Origin: Pelagihabitans pacificus
GTDB lineage: Bacteria > Bacteroidota > Bacteroidia > Flavobacteriales > Flavobacteriaceae
Direction of reading: 5' to 3'
NCBI RefSeq assembly: GCF_009371985.2
Contig: NZ_VIKU02000003.1
Coordinates: 491,693-555,692, forward strand
DNA: 64,000 nucleotides
The first letter of the stretch is position 1. Every line of letters begins with the position of its first letter. A program made the translations under genes and the position numbers. Below the pieces are notes generated by a model. That model did no database searches, had not been told where the DNA came from, and worked only from the letters and a program-made list of their open reading frames with translations. Positions 63,688 to 64,000 of this stretch are shown piece by piece.

Positions 63688-63891
63688 GTGCTACAACAAT
63701 ACCTATAGCAAATAGGGCATAAAGTGTCATATTTAATGGCTTGGGTTTATTTACTAAGTCCGCCAAATCTTTTGGATTTGGCAATTAAAAAATAAAAATA
63801 ATTACAAAACAAAAAGCTCTGGCTCGCAGACCAGACGGAAACGAAAAGTTTCCTTGCCTGCCCTACTTGCCATAGCCGAGACGTTAGCAAC
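63688..63891 (+). repeat. attC-like hairpin-rich cassette spacer
   Basis: The element begins with GTGCTACAAC and ends with GTTAGCAAC; GTGCTAC (63688-63694) can pair with the end through seven pairs with two unpaired bases (63884 and 63889), similar to the extrahelical bases of integron attC sites. Inside lie hairpins GCCAAATC/GATTTGGC (63762-63782, eight pairs), TCTGG/CCAGA (63818-63835), GGAAAC/GTTTCC (63837-63853) and CCTAT/ATAGG (near 63702-63716). At 204 bases it is longer than classical attC sites. Confidence 0.6.
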
Positions 63892-63907
63892 AAGCTGAAT
63901 CACTCAG

Positions 63908-64000
63908 ATGGAAATAAAAGCTGAATTTACTATTGAACCTTGTGAAAAGGAAAATATAAAGAAAATCGTCGACGGAATTAACGAATACAATTTGAGTAAA
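63908..64000 (+). CDS. GNAT N-acetyltransferase, N-terminal part (3' end outside the window)
   Basis: An ATG at 63908 opens a frame through base 64000 (31 codons). The start MEIKAEFTIEPC and GINEYNLSK near residue 23 resemble the first strand and helix of GNAT acetyltransferases often carried as cassette genes. It lies 17 bases after the attC-like end sequence, so it would be the second cassette. The call rests on a short piece. Confidence 0.5.
   Translation, partial: MEIKAEFTIEPCEKENIKKIVDGINEYNLSK

Noticed and set aside
1..64000. CRISPR arrays, rRNA genes, insertion sequences, prophage genes
   Set aside because: No regularly spaced direct repeats, rRNA sequence, transposase or phage structural genes were seen; the tyrosine recombinase is the only mobility gene.

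Overview
The window is a dense, mostly single-copy chromosomal stretch of a member of the Bacteroidota, very probably a marine Flavobacteriaceae of the Maribacter/Zobellia/Arenibacter kind (genus is a guess). Reasons: promoters of the Bacteroidota type (TTG-N19/20-TAnnTTTG) stand in front of both tRNAs and the HU gene; Shine-Dalgarno sequences are scarce; and the gene set is typical of the group (DUF4290, DUF2911, DUF6340, ResB-CcsA fusion, BshB1, sulfatase, one-domain short RecQ, KdsC-Maf cluster).

Layout. 1-7343: tail of a chloramphenicol-acetyltransferase-type gene, a small membrane protein, an SGNH hydrolase, a CrtI-family flavoprotein, then a sulfatase plus a 2-keto-3-deoxy-D-arabinonate dehydratase-like FAH protein, divergent from a mannonate/fructuronate-type SDR, and a Bax-inhibitor-1 protein. 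7415-15020: a complete hydroxyproline catabolic operon (deaminase, ketoglutarate-semialdehyde dehydrogenase, DUF885 peptidase-like lipoprotein, 4-hydroxyproline epimerase, D-hydroxyproline dehydrogenase) divergent from its probable AraC regulator. 15318-23067: M28 peptidase, tRNA-His, TPR histidine kinase, bacillithiol deacetylase BshB1, a Cys/Met-metabolism PLP enzyme and a MATE exporter. 23240-30071: the ResB-CcsA cytochrome c maturation fusion and a DUF2520-kdsC-maf-lipoprotein-MscS run. 30309-36818: a large PIG-L deacetylase, an unlisted 33-residue membrane peptide, a sodium:solute symporter, DUF2911 and a T9SS-like secreted protein.

37175-41253 is a light/DNA-repair operon (SRPBCC protein, SDR lacking its catalytic Tyr, and two photolyase/cryptochromes in tandem). 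41265-48929 is a string of miscellaneous genes (DUF6340, DUF1801, M20 amidohydrolase, CDGSH protein, acetyltransferase, TolB-like, VOC, pirin, DoxX). 48914-52600, on the minus strand, is a tightly packed four-gene operon: cyclic-nucleotide-domain histidine kinase, a response regulator fused to a thioredoxin-reductase-like flavoprotein without CxxC, a UBP-type zinc finger and a GNAT acetyltransferase; it reads as a redox signalling system. 52816-61063 is housekeeping: MurA (with Asp at the fosfomycin Cys), DUF4290, DUF493, AAA ATPase-RecQ-Fmt, HU, YqgE, a PabC-like aminotransferase and a START-like protein; tRNA-Met follows.

The right end (61928-64000) changes character: a tyrosine recombinase with a full catalytic set is followed in the same direction by an AT-rich stretch in which a small lipoprotein gene is bounded by GTTGTAGCAC and its exact inverted copy, then a 204-base hairpin-rich spacer ending in GTTAGCAAC, then the start of a GNAT gene. 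This looks like the first cassettes of an integron-like gene-cassette array that continues past the window, and is the most promising unusual system here.
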